A stretch of DNA of 38,603 bases from a bacterium (GTDB lineage: Bacteria; UBA9089; JASEGY01). Shown here piece after piece: positions 8,174-15,691 of this stretch (position 1 is its first letter; each line of letters starts with the position of its first letter). The stretch lies in the NCBI GenBank assembly GCA_040753085.1, contig JBFMHI010000013.1, positions 1-38,603 of the forward strand, written 5' to 3'. The notes beneath the pieces are model-generated. The model was not told the DNA's origin. It ran no database searches and saw only the letters and a list, made by a program, of their open reading frames with translations. Made by a program: the position numbers and the translations under genes.

Positions 8174-9640
8174 ATGATTCCGAATCTAACGGTCAAGATA
8201 GGCCAGCTCAAGCTAAAGAACCCGGTCATGGTTGCCTCGGGGACCTTTGGATTTGGCGAGGAGTTTACCTCATTTTTCGACCTCAACCGATTAGGGGCAA
8301 TGGTGGTTAAGGGCCTAACCCTTAGACCTAAAGCCGGTAACCCTCCACCCAGAATAGTGGAGACCCCGGCCGGGATGCTTAATGCTGTTGGCCTGGAAAA
8401 CTGTGGTCTGGAGAAATTTGTCACCGAGAAGATGCCCTTTTTGAGACAATTTAAGACCCCCCTCATAGTCAATGTAAATGGGAAAACCATCGATGAGTAT
8501 GTAAAGCTATCCGAAGAATTATCAAAGGTGGCCGGCGTCTCAGCCCTCGAGCTAAATCTCTCCTGTCCTAATGTTAAAGGGGGGGGGATGGCCTTCGGGG
8601 TTGACCCCCATATGGTCTATTTAGTTACCTCTATGGTTCGAAGGACCACCCCCCTTCCTTTAATTGTTAAACTCTCCCCCAATGTCACGGACATAAAGAC
8701 TATTGCCCAAAGGGCTGAAGAAGCAGGGGCTGATGGTCTCTCACTGATAAACACCCTGCTTGGTCTGGCCATTGATCATAAAACAGGCCAGCCCCAACTG
8801 GCCCATATTACGGGCGGGCTTTCTGGGCCAGCGGTAAAGCCAATCGCCCTCAGGATGGTCTGGGAGGTTTCAGAACAGGTGAATATTCCTATTATTGGCA
8901 TGGGAGGGATAACCGGACCAGCGGATGCCCTCGAATTTTTGGCGGCTGGGGCCGTGGCTGTCGCCGTGGGGACAGGGAGCTTCATTAACCCCCAATTGCC
9001 CCTAGAGGTAATTAAAGGCCTAGAGGATTATCTGGCGAAAGAAAAGATGGGGGATATTCACGAAATCATTGGACGGTTCTCCCGAGAGATTATCTACCGA
9101 ACCTTGGTAGAGCGAGAGGCCCTTTTAGAAGGACACTTCTGGCTCTCTTCAGGACGCCATTCCGGACGATACTTTCAGGCGGCCTTGATTCTTCAAGACC
9201 CTTCTCTTGCCTCTATCTGGTGTACCAAACTGGCCAGAAAATTTAAGGGGGAAAAGATAGATCTGGTCATCGGTCCTGCCCTGGGCGGGGTAATTGTGGC
9301 CCAGGAGGTGGCTAAAAGTCTGGGAGTAAGGGCTATCTTTACTGAGAGGGTTTCAGGTAAAATGCAGCTTCGCCGAGGCTTTAGGATTAATCCTCAAGAG
9401 AGAGTTCTGGTCGTAGAGGATGTCATTACCACAGGCGGTTCAGTCAAAGAGGTTATCGAGCTGGTTAAGCAAACTAAGGCTGAAGTAGTGGGCGTAGGGG
9501 CTTTAGTCGATAGAAGTGGCGGGATAGAACTGGGTTTCCACCCTGAGTCGCTTCTCCAGGTCGAAATAGAGACCTACGCCCCTGATTCTTGTCCCCTGTG
9601 TCAAAAAGACCTGCCGCTGGTTAAGCCGGGCAGCAAATAG
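8174..9640 (+). CDS. pyrDE: Fused dihydroorotate dehydrogenase (class 1B) and orotate phosphoribosyltransferase
   Basis: A single frame of 488 residues joins two successive pyrimidine enzymes. Residues 1 to about 298 are PyrD: VMVASGTFGFGEEF at the N-terminus, an LNLSCPNVKGGG active site whose Cys (about 131) marks class 1B, and GMGGITGPADALEFLAAGA for FMN phosphate. From about residue 305 PyrE begins (LLEGHFWLSSGRHSGRYFQ) and carries the PRPP loop VLVVEDVITTGGS at about 411-423. The product oxidises dihydroorotate and converts orotate to OMP. The ATG at 8174 has a GGGGGAGA site; an in-frame TTG at 8156 overlaps tldD and is less likely. The class 1B electron partner PyrK is not visible nearby. 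I see no frameshift at the joint. Confidence 0.92.
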   Translation: MIPNLTVKIGQLKLKNPVMVASGTFGFGEEFTSFFDLNRLGAMVVKGLTLRPKAGNPPPRIVETPAGMLNAVGLENCGLEKFVTEKMPFLRQFKTPLIVNVNGKTIDEYVKLSEELSKVAGVSALELNLSCPNVKGGGMAFGVDPHMVYLVTSMVRRTTPLPLIVKLSPNVTDIKTIAQRAEEAGADGLSLINTLLGLAIDHKTGQPQLAHITGGLSGPAVKPIALRMVWEVSEQVNIPIIGMGGITGPADALEFLAAGAVAVAVGTGSFINPQLPLEVIKGLEDYLAKEKMGDIHEIIGRFSREIIYRTLVEREALLEGHFWLSSGRHSGRYFQAALILQDPSLASIWCTKLARKFKGEKIDLVIGPALGGVIVAQEVAKSLGVRAIFTERVSGKMQLRRGFRINPQERVLVVEDVITTGGSVKEVIELVKQTKAEVVGVGALVDRSGGIELGFHPESLLQVEIETYAPDSCPLCQKDLPLVKPGSK

Positions 9641-9686
9641 AAATCAGCGGTCAGAAGATAGAAACTAGGAAGAAAAAGGCCTCCCG

Positions 9687-11264
9687 ATGAACTCCTCCGC
9701 CATCGGCCATCGGCCATCGGCCATCAACCCGTCTTTAGATGAATTTCTCAGCCTGATAGAGGCCGGTTACAACCTTATTCCCCTTTCAACCCGTGTCAAG
9801 CTTAAAGGAGAAATAACCCCGGCCTTAGTTTTTGAAGGGATGGCTGACAAACCTTATTCTTTCTGGTTGGATAGCGGCAAGGGAAATCCCTCTCTGGCTC
9901 GATATTCTTTCCTCGGCACCCATCCCTGGCTCGTATTTAAAAGCAAAGGCGATCGAATAGAAACAATCACGCCTGGAGAGGCGTTACCTTCCACAATAAG
10001 AGGGAATCCTCTCCGGAAATTAGCCCAAATTCTCGACCAGTGTAAGGCCCCCCGATTGCGGCGGGGATATCCCCCTTTTGGCGGCGGAGCGGTTGGCTAC
10101 TTAAGTTACGATTTAGCCCACTTCTTTGAAGATCTGCCCCGAAGAAGTCTCGACGATCTGGACCTCCCGGAAAGTTATTTCATCTTCGTTAATGACGTCA
10201 TCGGCTTTGATCATTTGAGTGAAGAATTCATTATTATTTCTAACACCCGGATAGGTGGAAATCCTATCGAGGACTACCACCAGACTAAAGAGAAGATAGA
10301 GGATATTAGAGACAAATTAGAAAAAGTAGCCCAGCCATCGCCCCTCTATAAAGATAATTCCAGGTTCTCCCAGTTAGACAGGTCTTCTTTATCCGCCTCT
10401 CTCTCCCTTGAGTCCAATTTTACCCGGCCAGGTTTTGAAGAGATAGTAAGGCAGGCCAAGGCCTACATCAAGGCCGGAGACATCTTTCAGGTCAATCTTT
10501 CCCAGCGGCTTTCCACCGCTATTAATGATCCCCCCTTGGCCATCTATAAAGCCCTTCGGGCCATTAACCCCTCCCCCTTTGCTTTTTATCTCTCTTTTGG
10601 AGACTTAAAGTTGGTTAGTTCATCTCCTGAAAGGCTGCTCCGGATAGCGGGACGGAGGATTGAGACCAGGCCTATTGCCGGGACAAGACCAAGAGGCAAG
10701 ACCACCCAGCAAGACAGTAGATTGAGAAAAGAACTGATCTTAGATGCTAAAGAACGGGCCGAGCATATTATGTTAGTTGATCTGGAGCGAAATGATTTAG
10801 GCCGAATATGTGAATATGGTTCAGTCCAGGTGGATGAATTGATGGTCACTGAAGAATATTCCCACGTCATTCATATTGTTTCCAATGTGGTGGGCCAATT
10901 AAGGAAAGAAATTGGCCTTTATGACATCCTGCGGGCTACCTTTCCGGGTGGGACAATAACCGGCACCCCCAAGATAAGGGCGATGGAAATAATTGATGAA
11001 CTGGAACCGGTGCAGAGAGGGCCTTATACCGGCTCGGCCGGGTATATCAGCTATAGCGGCGACCTCGACCTGAACATCATTATCCGAACCATTGTCGTTA
11101 AAGGAGATCAGGCTTATGCCCAGGCCGGAGCAGGTATTGTGGCTGATTCAGACCCAACCAGAGAATATTATGAAACCCTCCATAAAGCCGAGGCCTTAAT
11201 CAAGGCCTTAAAAGGTAAGGGGTTAATCAAACCCTTACCTTTATCCCTCCGGGCTTCCAGATAG
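9687..11264 (+). CDS. trpE: Anthranilate synthase component I
   Basis: 525 residues. TrpE uses chorismate and ammonia (from TrpG) to make anthranilate, the first step to tryptophan. The N-terminal domain carries the feedback region LIPLSTRV. The catalytic part has GDIFQVNLSQR, ETRPIAGTRPRG, LILDAKERAEHIMLVDLERND, FPGGTITGTPKIRAMEIIDELEP and GAGIVADSDP, all intact. The first dozen residues are unusual because they are encoded by a heptamer tandem repeat (9699-9725); normal family similarity starts at NPSLDEFLSLIEAGYNLIP. It lies 46 bases after pyrDE on the same strand. No trpG follows; instead its end overlaps by 24 bases the convergent TlpA-like gene. Confidence 0.95.
   Translation: MNSSAIGHRPSAINPSLDEFLSLIEAGYNLIPLSTRVKLKGEITPALVFEGMADKPYSFWLDSGKGNPSLARYSFLGTHPWLVFKSKGDRIETITPGEALPSTIRGNPLRKLAQILDQCKAPRLRRGYPPFGGGAVGYLSYDLAHFFEDLPRRSLDDLDLPESYFIFVNDVIGFDHLSEEFIIISNTRIGGNPIEDYHQTKEKIEDIRDKLEKVAQPSPLYKDNSRFSQLDRSSLSASLSLESNFTRPGFEEIVRQAKAYIKAGDIFQVNLSQRLSTAINDPPLAIYKALRAINPSPFAFYLSFGDLKLVSSSPERLLRIAGRRIETRPIAGTRPRGKTTQQDSRLRKELILDAKERAEHIMLVDLERNDLGRICEYGSVQVDELMVTEEYSHVIHIVSNVVGQLRKEIGLYDILRATFPGGTITGTPKIRAMEIIDELEPVQRGPYTGSAGYISYSGDLDLNIIIRTIVVKGDQAYAQAGAGIVADSDPTREYYETLHKAEALIKALKGKGLIKPLPLSLRASR
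9699..9725 (+). repeat. Heptamer tandem repeat inside the start of trpE
   Basis: About four copies of GCCATCG follow the trpE start codon within 12 bases. Seven is not a multiple of three, so gain or loss of one unit would shift the frame between the ATG and the body of TrpE. The unit is similar to the heptamer of the array between yidC and yidD. Confidence 0.8.
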
Positions 11265-11900
11265 AAGGGTCTTTATCTCACTTTCAAAGACTTCCTTAGA
11301 AGCAAATCCAACGTGGTACTTAATCACATTTCCTTGCTGATCAATCAAAAAAGTGGTAGGAATACTTCGAATACCCCCATAGGCCATAACTACCTCTGGG
11401 GTGGCCATCATAAGAGGGTAGTTTATCTTGTGCTTCTGAGCAAAGCTATCTACGACTTCTTTCCCTTGCCGATCCAATGAGAGACCAATGATTTCCACGC
11501 CTTTATCTTTATATTCGGAATAAAGCTCCACAAAGGCCGGGATCTCAGCCCGGCAAGGGGGGCACCAGGTCGCCCAAAAGTCTAAAACAATAACCTTACC
11601 CACCAAAGCAGATAGAGTCAGCGTTCCTCCCCCCAGCTTCTCCAAAGTAAAATCAGGGGCATTACCCCACTTGGGCTTGGCTGGAGTTACTTCTTTAGGC
11701 GGCTCCGCTGGCAGAGAAGCCACTTCAAGTGTCTCAGCCGGAGGGGCTGCCTCGACAGTATCCGTATCAGAAGAAGGGGGAATTACCTCCTCTGCCTGAG
11801 GTGGCGCCAGTTTAAGCCCTTTATCTACCGGAGGGGACTCAGCCTGACAGCCCATCATAATAATTATGCCTATTATTAAGTAAGCCTTCCATTTTTGCAT
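11241..11900 (-). CDS. TlpA/ResA-like thioredoxin lipoprotein
   Basis: 219 residues. The N-terminus is a lipoprotein signal: MQKWK, a hydrophobic core, then the lipobox IMMGC with Cys at about 18. A Pro/Glu-rich linker (about 20-75) leads to a thioredoxin-fold domain beginning APDFTLEKLGGG, with the active site WATWCPPCRAE and the cis-Pro region SIPTTFLID. It should sit on the periplasmic side as a membrane-anchored thiol-disulfide reductase, of the kind used in cytochrome c maturation or protein repair. The electron donor (CcdA/DsbD type) is not in the window. It is transcribed alone from a promoter-like site at 11949-11978 and overlaps the 3' end of trpE by 24 bases. Confidence 0.9.
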   Translation of the reverse strand: MQKWKAYLIIGIIIMMGCQAESPPVDKGLKLAPPQAEEVIPPSSDTDTVEAAPPAETLEVASLPAEPPKEVTPAKPKWGNAPDFTLEKLGGGTLTLSALVGKVIVLDFWATWCPPCRAEIPAFVELYSEYKDKGVEIIGLSLDRQGKEVVDSFAQKHKINYPLMMATPEVVMAYGGIRSIPTTFLIDQQGNVIKYHVGFASKEVFESEIKTLLSGSPEG

Positions 11901-11948
11901 TCTTTGACCTCCTTCAGGTATAATGGTAACCTACCGCCACATGGGCTT

Positions 11949-11978
11949 TATTTTCGCACAATTCTCCCCTTTTGTCAA
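11949..11978 (-). promoter_or_regulatory. Possible promoter of the TlpA-like gene
   Basis: On the minus strand a perfect TTGACA (11978-11973) is followed after 17-18 bases by GAAAAT/AAAATA, a weak -10. It lies about 50-80 bases before the start codon. Confidence 0.4.
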
Positions 11979-12017
11979 TAAAAATCAACCTGGTCGGCTT
12001 AAATATCCCCTTTTGAC

Positions 12018-12049
12018 TTGACTTTTCTCTGACCTTAAGGTATTATAAT
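12018..12049 (+). promoter_or_regulatory. Promoter of dxr
   Basis: TTGACT at 12018-12023 with TATTAT at 12041-12046 gives a 17-base spacer. An overlapping perfect TATAAT (12044-12049) has a 20-base spacer. A second TTGACT begins at 12013. Confidence 0.5.
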
Positions 12050-12115
12050 GGAGTTAGCTTATGGCTGTGGATGAAGATTGGAAATGAAAAGAAAGGATGG
12101 TTCAGGTGGAAAACA

Positions 12116-13339
12116 ATGAATAAACAATCTGGAATCGGCGGTCCGCCATCTCGGGTACCCACGAAGTGGGTGCGCCATCCGCCAGGGGAACCATTCCTAA
12201 TACCAAAGAATATCGCCCTCCTGGGTTCCACCGGTTCGATAGGTATAAATACACTTGAAGTAATTGATAAACTCCCTTCTCTCTCTGTCTCCGGCTTGGC
12301 CGCTGGAAAAAATATAAAAGTGCTGGAAAGTCAAATTCACCGCTTCAATCCTTCCAGAATAGCCCTTATGGATGAAGAAAAGGCCTCTGAACTAAGAAGG
12401 CGATTGACTAATCACCCTTGCCAGATTTACTCCGGGCTATCAGGGATCGTCGAAGTGGCCACCGCCCCTGAGGTTGACCTGGTCGTTTCGGCTATTGTGG
12501 GGGCAGCGGGCCTCATCCCTACCCTGGAAGCGATCAAGGCCGGTAAAGATATTGCCTTAGCCAATAAAGAGACGATGGTAATGGCTGGGGAAATCGTGAC
12601 GGCGTTAGTTAAGGAAAAAGGGGTTAATATCTTACCGGTAGACAGTGAGCACAATGCCATCTTTCAAATCTTGGTGGGTCGCCAGAGAGAAGAGATAGAA
12701 AGGATTATCCTTACTGCCTCGGGCGGTCCTTTTAGAGATCGGGAGGGGGATTTTGAAGGCATTACCTTAGCTCAGGCCCTGGCCCATCCCAGATGGAATA
12801 TGGGGCCAAAGATCTCCATTGATTCAGCGACCTTGATGAACAAAGGCCTTGAGGTGATTGAGGCCCATTATCTGTTTGCCCTTACGACCAGACAAATATC
12901 AGTCGTCATCCATCCGGAGTCCATTGTGCATTCTCTGGTTGAATTTATTGATGGTTCTATGCTAGCCCAGTTAGGTATTACGGATATGCGTGTGCCCATT
13001 AGCTATTGTCTTACTTATCCTGAAAGGAGACTGACTTCTCTGCCCAAGCTAAATTTAACGGAAACAGGGCCGCTTCATTTCTATCCACCGGATCCGCATC
13101 GATTTCCGGCCTTAAGGTTGGCCATGGAAGTAGCTGAAAAAGGTGGAAGTTGGACGACGGTCTTGAATGCAGCTAACGAGGCGGCGGTAACCCTCTTCTT
13201 GAAAGAGAAGATTGCTTTCACTGATATTCCCCTCTTGATTGAGCGAGTTCTGGAAAGGCATACGCCCATTCCTCACCCTAACCTGGAGGAAATACTGTCC
13301 ATAGACCACTGGGCCAGAGAGGAAGCGGAGAGGAGGTAA
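12116..13339 (+). CDS. dxr: 1-deoxy-D-xylulose 5-phosphate reductoisomerase
   Basis: 407 residues from the ATG at 12116, which follows AGGTGGA by six bases; the ATG at 12071 lacks a site. Dxr converts DXP to MEP with NADPH, the committed step of the non-mevalonate isoprenoid pathway. NADPH loop IALLGSTGSIGINTLEVID, the metal-site motif PVDSEHNAIFQ, ILTASGGPFR, HPRWNMGPKISIDSATLMNKGLE and the C-terminal NAANEAAV are all intact. Family members normally start just before the IALLGSTGSIG strand. Here some 30 extra residues precede it, encoded by a GC-rich repeat-like segment (about 12130-12195) with no closer start codon. It is followed six bases on by a 52-codon gene. Confidence 0.95.
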   Translation: MNKQSGIGGPPSRVPTKWVRHPPGEPFLIPKNIALLGSTGSIGINTLEVIDKLPSLSVSGLAAGKNIKVLESQIHRFNPSRIALMDEEKASELRRRLTNHPCQIYSGLSGIVEVATAPEVDLVVSAIVGAAGLIPTLEAIKAGKDIALANKETMVMAGEIVTALVKEKGVNILPVDSEHNAIFQILVGRQREEIERIILTASGGPFRDREGDFEGITLAQALAHPRWNMGPKISIDSATLMNKGLEVIEAHYLFALTTRQISVVIHPESIVHSLVEFIDGSMLAQLGITDMRVPISYCLTYPERRLTSLPKLNLTETGPLHFYPPDPHRFPALRLAMEVAEKGGSWTTVLNAANEAAVTLFLKEKIAFTDIPLLIERVLERHTPIPHPNLEEILSIDHWAREEAERR

Positions 13340-13345
13340 AAGATA

Positions 13346-13504
13346 ATGGAGACCAAAGAAAGAGAAGTTACCTTATTAGTTAATGGGAAGCCTATCCCCT
13401 TGAATCCCTTTGTCAGTCGAATAATAATTAACATAGTAATGGGTATTGTCTCTTCTCTGAGGGGCACAGAGGAGGCCAAAGAGGTAAAGCTAATCATCAA
13501 GTAA
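13346..13504 (+). CDS. Small conserved hypothetical protein, 52 residues
   Basis: The frame starts METKEREVTLLVNGK and has the central motif IPLNPFVSRIIINIVMGIVS, ending in a short beta-type tail (KEVKLIIK). It begins six bases after dxr with a strong GAGGAGG site, so it is translated from the dxr message. The pattern is a beta hairpin, an amphipathic helix and a strand. I recall similar short proteins with 'VNGK.IPLNPFV' as conserved hypotheticals in anaerobes, but know of no function. It is cytosolic or membrane-peripheral by composition. Confidence 0.7.
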   Translation: METKEREVTLLVNGKPIPLNPFVSRIIINIVMGIVSSLRGTEEAKEVKLIIK

Positions 13505-13567
13505 CTCGATGGATATGATGGGCGGATATGGCAGGGGCCACCAAGTAATCGGTCAGCGGTTATCAGG

Positions 13568-13969
13568 TTAATAGTAAATATAGATTTCCATATCCGGTCT
13601 GGTCTTCTTGTGAAGATGCCTAAAACCACGCTCAATGTCTATCTCGGCCGGATAAGTCAAGGTTAGCTTATGCTTATCCCCTTCCTTTTTCTTAATGATT
13701 TTAGAGGGTGGATATCGAAGAAAGGGCTGCTCTTCCAGGTTTGCCTTGGGATTGACTAGCCGCACCCCAAATAATATCCTTGGCCCGGCTTCTACCGTAG
13801 TTTCTACTACCTTTGAGACCTTGTATTTTCGCACATTCCGATCGAAATAGACATTAGATTTCATGATTACCTCTCTATCAGTCAGCTCTTCCTGGAGCAG
13901 TTTCAAATTTTCCTCTCTCCATTTCTGAGCGGGGCTTAGTTCTTTAGCTGAATCAGATGGAAAAGCCAT
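13568..13969 (-). CDS. Hypothetical protein, 133 residues
   Basis: The start at 13969 has an excellent AAAGGAGGG site five bases upstream, so the gene is real. The protein has a charged helical N-terminus (about 10-35: KWREENLKLLQEELTDRE) and a basic, beta-rich remainder with VRKYKVSKVVETTVEAG and KHKLTLTYPAEIDIERG, ending in a Tyr-rich tail. No signal peptide or membrane segment is seen. It lies 36 bases after guaB3 on the same strand and is probably co-transcribed. I do not recognise the family. Confidence 0.6.
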   Translation of the reverse strand: MAFPSDSAKELSPAQKWREENLKLLQEELTDREVIMKSNVYFDRNVRKYKVSKVVETTVEAGPRILFGVRLVNPKANLEEQPFLRYPPSKIIKKKEGDKHKLTLTYPAEIDIERGFRHLHKKTRPDMEIYIYY

Positions 13970-14005
13970 CTCAACCCTCCTTTAAAATAAGCCGCTATCC
14001 GTCCT

Positions 14006-15169
14006 CTATTGTTTCCCCATCCCTATCCGCTGGGTGCGCTGGAAGATTTTTCCTTCGGTCTTAATCGCTGGGGCAATAATAAGCTCAGTAAGCTGCATTT
14101 CACGGATGTCCCGGGCCCCACATATCCCCATCGCCGACCTCAAGGCCCCAACAAGGTTTTGCGAACCATCATCCAGGTGGGCTGGACCGTAAAGGATTTC
14201 TTCTAACCTGCCCGTCGTTCCCAAATGGATTCGGGTCCCCCGGGGGAGATTTTGATGGGGGGTAGCCATCCCCCAATGATACCCTTTACCCGGCGCCTCT
14301 TTAGCCTTGGCAAAGGCCGAACCAACCATCACGGCATCAGCCCCGGCGGCAAAGGCCTTACAGATGTCTCCGCCCACACTCATACCCCCATCAGTAATAA
14401 TGGGCACATATTTCCCCCTCTTTTTGTAATGAAAATCCCGGGCGGCCGCACAATCGGCCGTGGCGGTTACCTGGGGGACTCCAACCCCTAAAACCCCCCG
14501 GGTGGTGCAAGCCGTTCCCGGCCCTACACCTACCAGAAGTCCATCTATTCCCGTGTCCATAAGTTCCAGGGCACTTTCATAAGTGACACAGTTACCCACT
14601 ATCACCGGGATAGTCATTTTCTGGATGAAGCTTTCTAAGTTTAATACCTTATGAGTAGAGGAGATATGTCTGGCCGTAATTACTGTCGCTTGAACCACAA
14701 AGATGTCTGCCCCAGCCTCAGCCGCTATGGGTCCAAAACTCTCAGCCCGCTGCGGAATAGCTGAAACACAGGCCCTTACCCCCGCTCGCTTGATTTCTTC
14801 TATCCGGTGACCAATCAATTCTTCCTTGATCGGCTCCTGATAGATTTGCTGGAGGATGTTGGTGGCTTCCTCTGGCGTAGCCGTAACAATTTGGCCGATA
14901 ATTTCTTCGGGATTTTGATACCTGGTTTGAACCCCTTCCAGATTAAGCACCGCTATCCCGCCTAATCGCCCCATCTCGATAGCAAATCGGCAGTCTACCA
15001 CTCCATCCATGGCCGCCGCCAGGATGGGAATTTCGATCTGGTCATCTCCAATCTGCCAGGTTATATCTACCTCATCCGGATCGAGCGTAACTAATCCCGG
15101 CACCAGGGCGATCTCATCAAACCCATAACATCGCCTGGCCTTCCGACCTCTTCCTACCCACATACCCAT
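14006..15169 (-). CDS. guaB3: GuaB3-family IMP dehydrogenase
   Basis: 387 residues, a TIM barrel without the CBS pair that normal GuaB carries. The catalytic loop [20 protein letters not shown] contains the Cys that attacks IMP at C2. The phosphate site [31 protein letters not shown] and a flap-like C-terminal region are present. The length and the opening [14 protein letters not shown] are those of the GuaB3 subfamily found in actinobacteria and cyanobacteria, for which IMP dehydrogenase activity has been shown in a cyanobacterium. It probably makes XMP for guanine nucleotide synthesis, using NAD+. GMP reductase is the alternative reading. The start at 15169 follows an AAGGAGG site by ten bases. 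Confidence 0.9.
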   Translation of the reverse strand: MGMWVGRGRKARRCYGFDEIALVPGLVTLDPDEVDITWQIGDDQIEIPILAAAMDGVVDCRFAIEMGRLGGIAVLNLEGVQTRYQNPEEIIGQIVTATPEEATNILQQIYQEPIKEELIGHRIEEIKRAGVRACVSAIPQRAESFGPIAAEAGADIFVVQATVITARHISSTHKVLNLESFIQKMTIPVIVGNCVTYESALELMDTGIDGLLVGVGPGTACTTRGVLGVGVPQVTATADCAAARDFHYKKRGKYVPIITDGGMSVGGDICKAFAAGADAVMVGSAFAKAKEAPGKGYHWGMATPHQNLPRGTRIHLGTTGRLEEILYGPAHLDDGSQNLVGALRSAMGICGARDIREMQLTELIIAPAIKTEGKIFQRTQRIGMGKQ

Positions 15170-15192
15170 GTGTCTTATGCCTCCTTGTTTAG

Positions 15193-15377
15193 GTAATTAT
15201 GGGATGGTTCACCTTACTGTGAAAGCTTGCGGCTAAATTAGAAACCCGTTTTTTCCGAAAAAACGGGTTTCTGATCTCGTGTAACCCGAGTAGGTTGCCC
15301 CGAATTATTGAGGAAGATACGAAGGACCCGCAAGGTTTCACAAGAAAAATGGACGATTTGAACCGTCCCGTAATTAT
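15193..15377. repeat. Nested inverted-repeat element (three arms)
   Basis: Three concentric inverted repeats are present. The outer pair is 19-bp arms at 15193-15211 and 15359-15377 (16 of 19 matching, left arm starting GTAATTAT). The middle pair is 14-bp arms at 15219-15232 and 15328-15341. Inside lies a perfect 15-bp hairpin with a CCG loop at 15240-15272 (AGAAACCCGTTTTTT). The design is that of a folded MITE. The left end begins GTAA, but I find no target duplication. The inner hairpin has T and A runs on both arms and could stop transcription in both directions. Confidence 0.7.
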
Positions 15378-15391
15378 CAATTGTAACTACT

Positions 15392-15514
15392 CAGGTAGAT
15401 AGGCTGAAGGCTTTTAGGGATAGCCTTTACAGCCTATCCGCCTGAATAGGTCTTAAATTGCTTGATTCGAACATTGCGGGATAATTGAACTTCAGCCTTC
15501 AGCCTATCTACCTG
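15392..15514. repeat. 123-bp element with perfect 21-bp inverted ends
   Basis: CAGGTAGATAGGCTGAAGGCT at the left is exactly repeated in reverse complement at 15494-15514. GTAACTACT (15383-15391) touches the left end, the same terminal motif seen at 4127, 19711 and 37844, but the right end lacks it. CAATT occurs on both flanks. No gene inside. Confidence 0.7.
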
Positions 15515-15595
15515 CAATTAACCATTACTAATGATTAAATGGCCCTACCGCCAAAGTCACCCCGACCACTTATCTTTGGTGATGGGTTGTTTGGT

Positions 15596-15657
15596 GCCTG
15601 GTAGTCTGGTAACTATCAGACCATAGACACCCAGCCCCCGACACCAGACTACCAGAC
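15596..15657. repeat. Short inverted repeat built on CTGGTAGTCTGGT
   Basis: Arms at 15596-15610 and 15643-15657 match at 14 of 15 positions. A related GGTGTCTGGTAGT copy occurs upstream of parB near 19266. No gene is seen in the rest of 15515-15691. Confidence 0.6.
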
Positions 15658-15691
15658 AAACTGGTTTCTGAGTGAGTTGGGCGGTATAGCG

